Positions 35,595 through 47,500 of a stretch of DNA of 64,000 bases are shown here, piece after piece. The translations under genes and the position numbers were made by a program. Positions within the stretch are counted from its first letter, which is position 1. Each line of letters starts with the position of its first letter. Origin of the DNA: Chrysaora quinquecirrha (taxonomy: Eukaryota > Cnidaria > Scyphozoa > Semaeostomeae > Pelagiidae); NCBI GenBank assembly GCA_014526335.1, contig JACTAT010000006.1, positions 3,913,202-3,977,201 on the forward strand, in the 5' to 3' direction. Under the pieces are notes generated by a model that ran no database searches, had not been told where the DNA came from, and saw nothing but the letters and a program-made list of their open reading frames with translations.

Positions 35595-36300
35595 ACTTTT
35601 TAAGGAACTAGACTTTTGGTCCAGCCCTCAAAGTTGCTTAATGCATCTGGTCTTTCAGCAGCCCCCACAGAATGACTGGTCCCGGGGGGGGTACTTCAAT
35701 GTTTCCATGATCAGACGTGAATCTGGACTTTGACAAAGGGACCCATTTGTATGATAGGATTTTCAAGGATTTCTGACCCATTTGCATGAAAATCGGGAAA
35801 TTTCAAGCCCTTGTGTATGAATTTGGTTGATTTTAAAACCCTTTTAAAGTGCTAGAATTCACGAAAAATCTCGCAAAATCGAATCTGACGGCGATTATTT
35901 GCAATCAATGTGACCGTGCTCTGTTGTCGCTGCTAATTCATCCTTTCAAAAGCAAAAACAAAGTAGAAAGGTTGTCAGCCACTTTGCGGTAAATCATAAT
36001 GGGACCTATTGGTAAGAAAATCCTAAAATACCGACCCATCAACCAGAATCTAGCAGAATATCAGACCCATGTGTAGAGAATTTCGGTCGAAAAAACCCAT
36101 CCATATGAGCGGCACGTCTAGTATGTCTACATATTGAAGTAACCCCCCCGGGTGACTGGTATCCTCTAAAAACTCTTTTTTTGCTCTTTTCTTGCTTTTC
36201 AATGTAATTGACAAGTTTGCAGTGGTGTACTGTAGAAAGAAAGCTATCTCAACCAAGAATTTGAACAAAATCCCAGCCCTGGTTGCTTATTAAAAAGTGT
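35595..36300. mobile_element. Inverted-repeat element, 'TTGCTTATT' family, copy 2, interrupted
   Basis: Left part has GCCCTCAAAGTTGCTTAATG and TCTTTCAGC, right part ACTGGTATCCTCTAAAAACT and GCCCTGGTTGCTTATT. The two parts match the continuous copy at 45999-46230, but here they are separated by a 472-base insertion (35681-36152). Confidence 0.6.
35681..36152. mobile_element. Nested hAT-like non-autonomous element with 8-bp duplication
   Basis: Starts CCCGGGGGGGGTACTTCAAT and ends ATTGAAGTAACCCCCCCGGG, with TGACTGGT repeated at 35673-35680 and 36153-36160. The paralogous copy at about 46078-46085 has a single TGACTGGT at the same place, which serves as the empty site. The body has no coding capacity. 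An 8-bp duplication suggests hAT. Confidence 0.85.
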
Positions 36301-36917
36301 ATTGATTTTATATCGAAAAGCGTTAAGTAAATTGACACTAATAGCTAGCTAGAACTAGCATTTCATTTAATATTGCTCGTATTTGATTATTATTAAAAAT
36401 GTACATAATATAGTCATCAACTTATTAAACTTATCTCACAATAATTGAGGATGATGAGCGGCATAATCATTGCCAAACTTAACTCTCGCCTAAACCTCGG
36501 ACTGACCCTTAAAATCAAGCAGTATCGAAATTTTGTTGATAGTTTTGTTGGTTAATTCAATTTTTGTTATGTTGGTTACTTCCTATAAATTTACAGGTGT
36601 AAATTTTCATATACATAGAAACTTTATAGAAAATATATGCTTTGTTCATGAAACACAGTAGTCAAAAGATGTTGTAACTACATGTCATTGAGTAGATCTA
36701 TTGTCAGCAAACAAGTAATCTTTATCTTTCACGACGTATACTGAAGGCCAGGCTAAAGGCTGTAAAGCTGAAGTGGAAGTACAGCTGCTCCTTATGAGGG
36801 CGAGATGCTAACCCACGACCTATCGATCGTTGGTCTCAACCACGCCATCTGTGGGCCTTGCCCGACCAGCAGAGGCAGCTCCATCGAAAGACCATGGTTC
36901 AATTCAAGTAAATCTTA

Positions 36918-37302
36918 AGCACGTTCCCAAGAAACAAGATTTTTCATTTCCCGAAACCAAAAGATTTTTCGGGGGGGTCCTTAATTTTTCAACAAAATGA
37001 GGCTGAAAGTTCCTTATACTGTTCCTTGTCGTGGGGTATGTATAAATACTAATTTTTACAGCAAAATCATAGAAACTATTCTTCATTTCTAACTTTAAGT
37101 ATAAATGGAGCCTTTTGGGGAAGAATGATGGGAAATATATATATTGTACTTCCGTTCCTTTTCGTACAAACCGTCTTGTTCTTTAAAGAATAATTTCTTA
37201 GTTTTTCATCCGAGCCTCGACAGTTCCTTAAAGTTCCTTAATTTTTGGGGAATTTTCAGCCTCGAGTTCCTTATAAAGGTGTTCCTTATAAAAAAACCGT
37301 GT
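36918..37302. mobile_element. Degraded 'TATAAGGAAC' family element
   Basis: The right end has GTTCCTTATAAAGGTGTTCC followed by TTATAAAAAAACCGTG, the complement of the left end at 16471. The left end here is weak. The interior shares CCGAGCCTCGACAGTTCCTT with the copy at 16471-16783. Confidence 0.4.
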
Positions 37303-37930
37303 ACTAAAAAACCGTATTTTCCCTGAAAATGTTCGATATAGGGAGCATTTCGAGTTAGCGTATGTCAACTGCATTTGTACTAGCGTATTAACGTGTTTGT
37401 GGGAGAAAACGGTTTTTCTAACATCTGCTCATAAATTATTAATTCAATGTGTTGTGCTTGATTTCCTTATTGCCTCAAAAGTTGAAAATATGCATATAAT
37501 ATTCTGAAACGCCCATTCCCATCTCCTCCAATGGCGCGAGGCTCACGTTATCATTTCTCAGAACAAAGAGAAAAGAAGCAAAAAATGTTATGTTATTACT
37601 CAGCGCAGGTTCAAGATAATTCTATAACGGCATGTAGGCATTGTGGACAATGCATACAGAAGACCGGAGCACAAAGATATAGCTACTCCCGTATTCCTCA
37701 AACAGGATAAAATAGCACATTCTAGCTAAGGCCCTGTTTACACGATACCACATTATTTTCAAACCGGATTACTTTTTGCCCTAGACAGCCATTTTGTTCA
37801 CACGCCTCCGATTGAATCGATGCTCAATGGACTGCTTTTCTGGAAGATCCAAACCCAAAAACTTATCCTGTTGTGTTTTGCGCCTTGTTATTCCACAATG
37901 TTCAGCGGAGAAGGTACCATAATGCGACCT

Positions 37931-38306
37931 TTTCAATAAGCAACTTGACTTTCTTCAAGCCCTCAAAGTTGCTTAAAATTTTAGACATTTCAGCCCTCAA
38001 AGTTGCTTAAACGTTGCTTAACATTTTTTGTACCTACTAACCACCCCTGACTTTGCGGGTCAAAATCGTCATCTGTTAGGCCTACAACATAACTTTTGGG
38101 AGACAGTAAGTGGAAAAACGTTAGCTAACGAACTTCAACATGCAAAACATAAGAACGAAGAACAGTTTCCCAACACAAGAAAGAGAATAAGCTTGGTTGT
38201 TTGACTTCTTAGTTGCTTACAGTAGTTCAATTGAGCCCTCAAGTTTCTTAATGTTAAGGTCAGTTCAGCCCTAGTTGCTTATTGAGCGGTTGCTTATTAA
38301 AAAAAA
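37931..38306. mobile_element. Inverted-repeat element, 'TTGCTTATT' family, copy 3
   Basis: Left end TCAATAAGCAACTTGAC, right end TTGCTTATTGAGCGGTTGCTTATTAA. The interior has GCCCTCAAAGTTGCTTAA twice. Just upstream of the adhesion GPCR. Confidence 0.55.
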
Positions 38307-38562
38307 GAAGTGTAGAGGGCAAATAGTTGCTATAAATTTCACATGATCTGAGTAGTATTCTGTTTGCTTATATATACCGAGTCGCATGTTCGCCTGATTA
38401 AATTCTAGCATGTGCATCTCGTATGGTTTGGCATTTACTTTATTTGTTGTATATAAGTGCAGCGTGCCAAAAAAGGTTTCAGTAAGAAGCATGAAGCTTT
38501 CGAGTTCAAGAAAAAGAATATAAGCATTCATAAGGCATTTCTTTGTGCAAGGCATAGGAGTG

Positions 38563-41500
38563 ATGAATCGTTGTTTGAATTACGTTACGATAGCGCTAGT
38601 CCTCTTTAACATGAATGCTGCAAGAGCAAGCTCAGAACATAAAAACTGCTCATTAGAGGAAGTTGACGAGGCATCGCTCGAGGCATCAAAATGTTATCAG
38701 GATTCTAATTTCAGAGAGTTATACCTAGTGGTAAGCATTAATACACATTGGACAGTAAATAACAGTAAGGATCGCTCTAGTATAATCAGCATAGCACTCA
38801 AAGTCAATGTTTGACCTGGAAATCTACCTATTAAAGGGTCAAAAAGCCGGTGCTTTGCAAAGAGACCGGTGCTTTGCTTAACAAACAATGTTTGACCGTT
38901 CGGCCACGTCACAAACATTTGCCTGAGAGGAAACAAATAGCTTCGCGCTACTTGTTGTGCAACGTTATGAAATGGTTCATGAAAATTTTTTTCTTGACGC
39001 AAGATACAATGTTTGACAAGCATTGTTTTTGCGACATGGCCAAATGGTCAAACATTTTGCCCGACAAGCAAATTTCAAACGTTTAATCAATAATGTTTTA
39101 TTGTTTGGCAATCAGGGACCTATTGGTTACTCCACTTTTTTCAGAACGCTGATGTGCATTCATATTTACCGCAACTTACTGTAAATATATGCCCTCTTCA
39201 GTTCTAAGCAATTGTGAACCTTTTTGCCTTATAGGTCAATAGACTTCTGCTGAAATCGGGCCCTCAGCCACAGTCAACTGGCGTCATCGGCAAAGCCTCA
39301 CATTTGAGCAAGAATCAGAACCTCTCGTTGATTCAATTGAAATTACTAACAGATGTGGTTCACTACAATGTGAATAAAAAACCACTCCTTAGAAGTACCG
39401 GTGGAGATGATCATGCTACGACGAATGCAAATAATAATGTATAGCTAACAATCTCTTAGAATAATGCATACTCTCTGCTGTTTCTATTGATCTATTACTA
39501 TGTTCCGTTTTTCCAGTATTTCGCAAACTCTGTTCGACTGCTTGTATGACTGCACCTGTTGCCCTTACATAACTGTAACTCTTTATTGATTTAGTTTCAT
39601 TCTTAATTAGGATGTCGTAAGCTTGGGGAGTGATATTCTCGAAGAAGGAAATATAGAGAAACTACAAGTTATCAGAAAGGTCTGCTAGCGTTTATTTACG
39701 ATGAACTCGGTTGTATTTGGTATGTAGGCACTCACCTAATGACTGACTAGATCAGAATTATGATCAGTTCCTTTAAGCTCTTACGACATTATCTATACAC
39801 CTATACAAATACATATACCTACACCAAGACCATACCTTTACCTCTACCTACAGTATAATTATACCTATAACTGTATTCCTATGCCTTGACCAATATCTAT
39901 TCCTATAGCTATAACTATACCTTCACTGATAACTATACCAATACCCATACATATACCTATACCTATATCTATACGTATACCTATGCTTTTACCTCTACCT
40001 ATACCTATAAACTTACCTATAGACCTAGATATACCTATAATATAACTATACCTACACTGATACTTATACTTAAACCTATCTCTATAGGTATACTTATACC
40101 TATACCTATACCTATACCTATACCTATACCTATGCTTGCACCTTTTCCTATACCTAAAAATATAGCTATAGACCAAATTCCTATAACTATGCCCACACTG
40201 ATACTTATACTTAAACTTGTCTCTATAGGTATACTTATACATATACCTCTACCTTTACCTCCTGTAATTTTTCCTTTACCTTTACCTATACCTATACTTT
40301 ACCTTTAATTTAGTTATACCTCTACCTATAACTATACCTGTACCGATACGTATACATATTCCTATAGTGTAACAACATTGAACCCTATTCTATATACTTA
40401 TAGTTATTCTGTTACCTTTCCTCCTGTAGTTTTGCTTTACCAATACTAAAACCTATGCCGATAACGAAAAACCTGTGAATTTCCCTTTACGGCTTTACCT
40501 GTACCTTCACCTAAACTTTTTTAACTTAAGCTTCCCTATTATGTACCTATACTTGTGCCTATATCGACCAAACGATTACACCAAACGAACCCACCCTTAC
40601 ACCATTATCTTATAATGATGCCTACAGTTATAGGACAGGTAATACATACTTTAATGCCTATACCTGTACCTATACCTCTAATCAATCATATCACATTCTT
40701 GTACCTATACCTATACCTATACCTATAAATGCCTATACCAGCAATCAATCATATCACAAACTTATATCTATACCTTTATCTGTACCTATACTATAACTAT
40801 ACCTGTAATCAATCATATCGCATACCTTTACTTGTACCTTTAATTAACAACATCCAAACTTGTAAATGTAACAGATATTATTAACTAATTGTAGCATTTC
40901 CCTGTTGGAGAACGATTGCTAAGCGATTTTGAAAAGTTTGCAAGCAAAACAGTAGCCAATCTGGATAAAAAATCATACATTTCGAAAGCAAGGAATGTAG
41001 GTAAATGTGACTTTCGCTTTCTTTTTGTCTATTGCCCACAGTATTATAGAAAAGGTAGCACAATATAGATCAAGCAATTGCTATCATTATTCCTTCACAA
41101 TTACGTCCAAAGAGAGACACCAAGGAAATAAAAAAAAACAGACTCAAACGTAAAAAATCTGAGTTGCCATTGGTATGCTACATTAGCAGTCTATTTAGGC
41201 TACATTGAAAGCCTAAAACCAGTATTGTGTAGACTAAAGAGATTCATGACATCTGCAAATTGGCTTGTTCCGTGGTTCATATCGATTAAGGTGATACTAG
41301 CTAAAGCTTTGAAAAGGAGAAAGAACAATTCACGTAACATTTATCATGCAGCCACCACAGTAGGAACTAAGTACCGACCGAGCCTAACACAGCAACGTCT
41401 TTACTTGTAGTATTACTGAATTTCAGAGTTCAGAGCGTCAGAGTGTCCTCAAGTAAAGAGCTACATCTTTAGACCAACAAACGCTTCTAAAAAAGTCAAC

Positions 41501-44500
41501 CAGGCATCTTCATTTGACAGAATTTCGATTGGAGAAAACCTGACGCGGAAAAATGGTGAGGCCTTTGTTTGTTAAATGTTTAAAAAGTTAAGTTTCCTGT
41601 ATTTTACTCTACGGATTTTGTATTTGTTTGAAAAGCATGATGAGAAGGAAGCAGGGGAAAGATTATAAAGCATCATTCCAAAGTAGAAAGGTCCAATCTC
41701 AGGGCACTCATTACCCTAGAGGACAACCATGGATCCGGAATTCTGAAAAAGGGCCAGAAATCCCAGGGCAGGGCCAATGCCAAGCAACTCTAGCAAAGCA
41801 TAAAGCATGTTTTGATTGAATCGAGTCTACTTCTACATCACATTGAGCTAACCAACGTAATTGAACTGCAAAACACAGTTTAGTTCAATTTGAGTTTGAG
41901 TCTCAACCATTCAGTACCTTCAGTTCCATACATTTTTTATACAGTGCCCAATATCCACGGGTCGGCATGACAAGGGCAATCAATGCCTAACATTTTTTAC
42001 GAGTTGAGCATTTATTGCAATATAGAATTCTTCTTATCTTTCAAGTTTCCTTTCTTTTTGGTTGTTGCAGGAAGTGGCTGCTTCATCTCAGCATTCTACT
42101 TCCACACACTGCAGAATATTCTACCAACAACAAATACATTTGCATCGCAAGGAAACAAAACAAATGATACCAGGTAAGGTTACTTGCCAATGTCTATGTA
42201 CACCAAATACCTGACGGTCTCTTTGGGGACACGAAGCTCAAAAGCAAGCAAGAGAAAATCCTTTTATCATGTTGTTTAGATTTTACTTTGCTTGTACTCT
42301 GTCCTGACCAAATTAACTTATACTCTGTCCTGACCAAATTAAGCGCATTTCAATATCTTTTATTGTCTCTTGAAGGTTTATTAACAGCCGCATAATCTCT
42401 CTACGGCTTTTTGGAAGAGAAATCCAGAATCTGAGCCATCCTGTAAGAGTCAAGCTCAAACACACTACAGTAAGTGCTTGCTTTGATAAATTACTGTACA
42501 GCGAACATTATGCATTGTGAGGTGAGCGCCAATCACTAGGATCTCAGTAATAGGTTAACTAATCGTGACCTCGACTCTGGCGGTGACGCTACCGTCGCTG
42601 GACTCGAACCCTGACCAAACTGAGCTCCTGACACCACGAATCAGCTGGATTGCACCACGACGCCACAGCACCTTCAGGGAGCAAAAGAGAATCATATCAA
42701 AGTACTACATGTTAACCTTCAATGGAAACATTTGTTGTCAAACCAAGATGGCTCGTGGATGTCAGAAGCTCCGTAGCCCCCAACCACCGTAGCGTCAAGG
42801 ACTCGTTAGTTCTTCTACTTGTGAGATTCTAGCAACTGTCGCTTCATACATCATCTCATCATCATCTTGAAACAAACTTAGCAAAAACCAGCATATGAAA
42901 ATTTTGAAATTTATAGCTATTTTGTATCTTTTGTTAGCCTGGACTTTACAAGAGTAAAGGAGTCTTCTGGAATTTCACTGATGGGTAAGACAGCATGCTG
43001 CAATTAGTTCGAGCAAATCATTGAAATTGTCTTCAATTGGCCATTCAACAATAGGAAAACAACCAGAAAACATTTGTGTTGTAAATGATGGCGTTAATGC
43101 AAGAGGAAACTACAGGAACATGACCGGCATCGCGGAGGCTTTACAACAACATTCAGGTTTTAACTAACTGCGCACATGTTGTGTGATTCTAGGCTACGTA
43201 CGGTAACATTGACATGGCAGGACAGACTGGATTTTGGCTTGTTGAGCTTTTTCTCTTGAACATTCAGTGATTTCAATGCAACAAACCGATGAAAAACATT
43301 AACCATAGTGAATCAATAGCATAAGTTTTGAGCATGCTATTTCTAGTATAGGGTTCAACTGATCTAACAAGCGAGGAAAATGCAATATCATTATTATACT
43401 TAGGGCAACATCTTCTACCCTTTCGAGCCTACCAAGTGTAAAAGACGAAAGCTAACTGACAGTTTGATAAACCTATCATTTCCATTCTAGATACAATGGA
43501 CATTGGTCAGATGCTGGATGTAAAGTTCAGAAGCAAACTAAAGAGTGGACAATCTTCGAATGCAATCATCTGACAAACTTTGCAATTTTAGTTACAGGAA
43601 AACTTGAGGTAAGTAATATGAAGTGATTCAGATTTGCTAAGTAGTTTCAACGTAATCAATCGTACTTTGGGGCGCGTGTGTACCGGTCTAATTTCACAGC
43701 TATGGGTCTCTCTTGTCTATAATAGTATGGCTATTGCGCGTAAGGCTTAGATTATGATTTTACGTCGTGGGTTCCAAAGAGTTTCGAGTCTCGCTGGGAA
43801 AACTTTCCACGAGCCTCGGTTAAAGCAGTTCATCTTCCCTAAGTTGGTAAATGAGTGCCCTGGTATCGAAGGTATTCGTTCTAGAATATCCTAGCACAAG
43901 CTACAGGTCCACAAGCTGTTGTCAGCAGCTGCGAAATGCTTCAACGTCATCCATGCCTCCATAAAACTGCTTGTTTGCCCAGAGACCCGAAAATATTTCA
44001 ACCTTCCTCGCTTAACAACGAGAAACATGCGTGATTTGGCTGTGACTCGAGATTCTCTTTAGTTCCAACTGGCCCAACTGACATTCCTTCCGTCAATTTC
44101 CGTGTGACCACACCTATTCCCGACTTTGGTTTGCCTGTCTGTTTGCTTTTCTGCTTCTTTTGATATTCTTTTATGTATGATAAATGATACATATTGAAGT
44201 TAAAGGAGAAACATTGAAAGTGCAATGTTTTAAATTTCTTCACCTACAGGCCGATGGATCAACTTCACATCTGAACCATGTTCTTTCCATAATCTCAAAC
44301 ATTGGCTGTTTTCTGTCGATGGTGGGAGAGATTGGCACTTTGGCAGTTTATGCAGCCACACGGTATATTTTTGCATCTTAATTCTGATATCCCATTGCCG
44401 AGTTTATTGTTTTTTAATGAAACTTAACGAGAGGGTATTTTCAGAGCAGTAACAGGAAACCTCTCTCCAGAAATCATAAAAACGTTCGGAGACATTGAAG

Positions 44501-47500
44501 TCAGATTTTCACCAGCAGTAGAAATTGCAAACATACTGTCCGCAAAAAACAACGAAACTCACTTCTAATTCTATTTCTTTTCACTTCAGAATACGCAGCA
44601 AAAGACGTGTAATCCTGATCAACACTGTCTTGTGTTTAGTATTGGCACAAATATTATTTTTGGCTGGTGTGGAGCAAGCGAAGAAAGTACCGGTATGTTT
44701 TGACAGTCAATTTCTATAAGTGCATCAGTCCCTAAGATTCAAGTCCTTACCGTTGCTCTGGTATCTGATCAAAGCATCGTCGACATTAAGAAAGACCATT
44801 GTAAATGCCGATTTAGGGGACGTATACACGTATAGGGACCAGAGGTTCAATGGTGAGGACACCAAACGGCACAGCTCCATGGAAAATGCATGAAAATCAC
44901 CCTAAAAATCTCCTGATTAGAAAAATACCAAAAGAGCAGCTAAATTGTAAATCAATAAACTCTACAGATGATCTTATTAGAGAATGAATGAGTGAAACAT
45001 CTTTGAAGCTTTTTTGAGGACCAGTAAGACCTTGCACCTTGGTTAAACGTCGCATGTTTGTTGCCCATCTTCTATCTGTATGTTTGATGCTGTGAAAGCA
45101 GGACTGGCTAGCCAAAACCGCAGCCAACATTGGTATCAAAAAAGTGGTTTTGACCAAGGAGCCAGAAACTGCCGTTGAAAATTATCTTATTTTAGCTTTT
45201 TCTACGATGTCGATAAATTATTGCAAAAGCGAGCGCCTTAGCTAATACGTGGAGATGACAGCTTCCCGGTACGCCGGTACAGAGCATCCGGTACACGATA
45301 AGACAGGCCAAAAGTCGGTCCGGTAGGGTACAAACGCAACATGGTACACGGTACACTTGTCGGTAAGTTGTCACGAATACTGACCGGTACGGTTGCAAAA
45401 AAGCCGGTACACTGGTACATTGAAATTAGCTGTGACCCCCCCACTTATACATACGCTTGCAGTCGGTTAACCAAACGTTGCCAACATTTCCTCCACTCCA
45501 CTATGAAGTTGGTTAATTTTGAGCAAACTGTTGGCTACATTTAGCCATGGCTTTATAGCTTAATAGCAACATCTTTACTTAATACGAATGAAAAGTCTTG
45601 AATTCTTACCTCAAAGGTATTGTGTAAGTTGGTAGCGGCATCAATTTGTTACTTCTTTCTTGCTGCATTCTTATGGATGTTCAACATGGCTGTACATCTT
45701 CACTTAATTACGTCAAAAGTCTTCAGTGATCATATTCCATTCTGGTATTTCATTCTGATTGCTTATGGTAAGTCTAAAATAATAAAAAAATACTCATTTC
45801 AAACATTCTCTTTAGCACGGAGATTTAGGAGTACACCCCCCCCCCTTGAAATTCGCCTGTCTTCACCCTTCTTGACCAACGTCTATATGAATGTACTAAA
45901 CTCGAGACGGGACAATGAAATTAACCTCAAACTTAACTCTCTAAATCTAACAAGGTTAATTATAAGATTGATCAACGTGAATCAAAGTTAGTATAAACTT
46001 TTTTCTGATAAGCAACTGGACTTTCGGTCAAGCCCTCAAAGTTGCCTAACGTATCTGGTCTTTCAGCCCTCACGGAATGACTGGTACCCCTTTAAAACTC
46101 ATTTGTTAGCTCCTTTCTTGCTTTTCACTGTAGTTTACAAGTGTATTGTATAAAAAAGCTATCTAAACCAAAAAAATTGAACAAAATCTTAGCCATCATA
46201 GTTGCTTATTGAACACTTGCTTATTAAGAAAAATATATGTCCATAGAGTGTAGTACTGTAGGGAACTTGATCAATGTGTCTCTATCTCTCAGTATTGCCG
46301 TTATTGGAGCTGGTTCTGGCAGCGGCCATTACAAAAGGACAAGGATTCGGTTCTGGTCAATTGTAAGTAAGTTTTAACTTGATCAAAACTAATTTTGCAG
46401 CCTCGTAAATCTAAATTTATATGACAAAAAATTGAATCGCTGTACACATTCTTTTCCAGTTGCTGGTTAACAGCTGAGAATGGTTCGATATGGATATTTC
46501 TTGGGCCTGTGACTGCAGTTGTCTTGGTAGGAACGCCCAAGTTTTCAGCTATATTTGTAATGAATAGCGAACAATAGGATAGATTTTTCCACAAAATGGC
46601 ATACCACAAAAAGTGAGATTCGGAGGGAGTGTAAGTTTAATATGTGGGAGTCATACAGCCCAAGGCTCTCCTCGCGTTTTGACTTTTTCTTGTTTCGGCC
46701 ATGTTAAGCCTTCTTCAGCACCATACATATGTATATACAGGGTGGCCCAAAATAAAGGGACCCCCTAACTAAATAATTAATTAATAATTTATTCTTAAGT
46801 TGGAATTTCATGAAATTAATACTACATGATATTCAACTCAAGTGAGATATATCATGTAAATATCACGATGATATGGGTTAGTATCTCTGAATAAATTGAC
46901 TTTAAAACTTTACAATCCAAAAACGTACTGTAACAAAATATGCAACTTTATACCCTTACGTAATCCTTACGCAACAAAACAGAAAACTCAATAACTCATT
47001 CTTTCAGTCAAATGATATTCAAAATGTCCTCAATCCTGCTCAATACACTTCTCTAATATGACTGACCATACATTAATGGTCGAGACAATTTTACTCTGGG
47101 ATAATGATTTTCCTTCACGCACGATTGCAGTACAGTACGCATAATGGAATCTAAACAGCTGGTTTTTGGACATCATGAATTTAATGTCCCATTGCGCCGA
47201 GATGGAAGCTCTTATCACCACCATATTTCTACACGATAGCGCACTTGACTTGAATATTACCTGGTATAAATTTGATAAAATTCCTCCTTGAGAAAATTTA
47301 TACAGAAATTATTTACCTAAGGGGGTCCCTTTTTTTTGGGCCACCCTGTATATTTGTCCTGAATGGCAAGTTTTCAACTAATTGTAGTACAATTGAACTT
47401 TCAATGCTCTTGGCCGTCATTCTAACCCGTATGCATCAAAGGAAATTACTACATGTTCTATTTAATCATTAGATGAACACGTGCATAACAGTAATGGTCC

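Larger units (their letters stand above)
33905..38562. other. Intergenic region between SINHCAF and adhesion GPCR
   Basis: No gene with family support. It holds mobile elements at 34617-34745, 35595-36300 (with a nested insertion), about 36918-37302 and 37931-38306. One possible small exon lies at 34820-34911. The receptor promoter should lie near 38300-38560. Confidence 0.4.

Noticed and set aside
38545..38562. Extended start of the receptor at position 38545
   Set aside because: The first codon there is GTG; the in-frame ATG at 38563 precedes a good signal peptide.
39865..40308. Open frames of 125 and 140 codons on opposite strands
   Set aside because: Both are translations of the TATACC repeat array (Tyr/Ile/Thr periodicity) and carry no other signal.
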